Shown one piece after another: positions 6,699 to 6,894 of a stretch of 6,894 nt of DNA (position 1 is the stretch's first letter; every line of letters begins with the position of its first letter). This stretch comes from Victivallales bacterium (lineage in GTDB: Bacteria; Verrucomicrobiota; Lentisphaeria; Oligosphaerales; Oligosphaeraceae), in NCBI GenBank assembly GCA_017615955.1, contig JAFZZD010000541.1, positions 1 to 6,894 of the forward strand, given 5' to 3'. The notes below the pieces were generated by a model. It saw only the letters and a list, made by a program, of their open reading frames with translations. It ran no database searches and was not told where the DNA came from. Made by a program: the position numbers and the translations under genes.

Positions 6699-6805
6699 AA
6701 AAGCTCCCTTCTTTCTGTGAAACTTCCATTACATATTAATTTGTTTACAATTTGTTGGAATTTAACCTAAACTCCCCATTTTTCAAACAGTATTTGCAAT
6801 TCTAA
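6699..6805 (-). promoter_or_regulatory. AT-rich intergenic region with candidate promoter for the polysaccharide operon
   Basis: This is the only non-coding stretch of any size in the window. Read on the minus strand it contains TTGAAA (6781-6786; 5 of 6 to a sigma70-type -35) and TAAATT (6759-6764; 4 of 6 to a -10) with a 16-bp spacer, about 60 bp before the STAS start. That would give a leader of roughly 50 nt ending in a good AAGGGAG Shine-Dalgarno. The motif match is modest, and sigma70-type consensus is assumed for an organism that is not identified. No rho-independent terminator hairpin is seen for the possible upstream gene, so read-through is also possible. Confidence 0.35.
6738..6756. 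repeat. Short direct repeat, 8 bp at 11-bp period
   Basis: The octamer aatttgtt occurs at 6738-6745 and again at 6749-6756, an 11-bp spacing close to one helical turn. It lies just downstream of the candidate -10 in the operon leader, where a regulator could bind. The region is AT-rich and two copies of an 8-mer may be chance, so this is only a possible operator. Confidence 0.25.
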
Positions 6806-6894
6806 TCACAGCCTGTACCATAACTTTGGTGATGAGGGCACTTTCCCCTTGTGTTTCCATGCGTAGTTGACGTCCTTATGGGCGTCGAAGCGGC
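6806..6894 (-). CDS. Possible C-terminal end of an upstream unidentified gene (partial)
   Basis: In one minus-strand frame the window edge is open for 28 codons to a TGA at 6808-6806, and the third codon positions are mostly G or C as in the genes downstream. The peptide begins RFDAHKDVNYAWKHKGK and ends in PKLWYRL, rich in aromatic and basic residues, as is plausible for a protein C-terminus. A second minus-strand frame is also open over about the same length, so the call rests on composition alone. I do not recognise a family. If real, it is a same-strand gene whose stop lies 107 bp before the STAS start, and it may or may not belong to the same cluster. Confidence 0.4.
   Translation of the reverse strand, partial: RFDAHKDVNYAWKHKGKVPSSPKLWYRL

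Noticed and set aside
1..6894. CRISPR arrays, tRNA or rRNA genes, insertion sequences or integrase genes
   Set aside because: No regularly spaced repeats, tRNA-like cloverleaf, transposase motif or terminal inverted repeats were seen by eye; almost the whole window is filled by one minus-strand operon.
6805..6894. Alternative minus-strand open frame at the right edge, beginning AASTPIRTSTTHGN
   Set aside because: It is open for 30 codons, but its third-position composition and Thr/His/Gly-rich product look less like the neighbouring genes than the frame ending in PKLWYRL.

Overview
This window is a stretch of a surface-polysaccharide (exopolysaccharide, capsule or O-antigen) biosynthesis and export locus. 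Every supportable gene lies on the minus strand, so the operon reads from right to left. The presence of a Wza-type outer-membrane export lipoprotein shows a Gram-negative cell envelope. The moderate GC content and the sequence style of the export protein and the partial membrane protein at the left edge remind me of the PVC group (Verrucomicrobiota/Lentisphaerota). That taxonomic guess rests on general resemblance only and is low confidence.

Layout in the direction of transcription: at the right edge there may be the last 28 codons of an unidentified upstream gene. An AT-rich intergenic region of about 107 bp follows, with a plausible promoter. Then come a single-domain STAS protein (anti-sigma-factor-antagonist type, 107 aa), a GT4 glycosyltransferase (363 aa), a WecG/TagA/CpsF-family glycosyltransferase (254 aa), a second GT4 glycosyltransferase (402 aa with the corrected start), a large Wzz/GumC-type polysaccharide co-polymerase (658 aa), and a Wza-type export lipoprotein (353 aa). 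The left edge carries the first 78 codons of a polytopic membrane protein, probably an O-antigen polymerase/ligase-like protein. Gaps between these seven genes are at most 33 bp, and three junctions overlap by 4, 8 and 11 bp, so a single transcript is likely.

How they probably work together (inference from families): the three glycosyltransferases add sugars to a lipid-linked intermediate at the cytoplasmic face. The partial membrane protein would polymerise or ligate the units. The Wzz/GumC protein controls chain length and bridges the periplasm to the Wza channel, which takes the polymer across the outer membrane. The STAS protein at the head of the operon is the probable regulatory element. 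No initiating phosphoglycosyltransferase, no Wzx flippase and no active tyrosine kinase is visible here; they may lie outside the window.

Two points stand out. First, the cytoplasmic domain of the co-polymerase looks like a bacterial tyrosine kinase (BY-kinase) fold that has lost its Walker motifs and its C-terminal tyrosine cluster. Second, a phosphorylatable single-domain STAS protein leads a polysaccharide operon, an arrangement reminiscent of sypA in the Vibrio fischeri syp locus.
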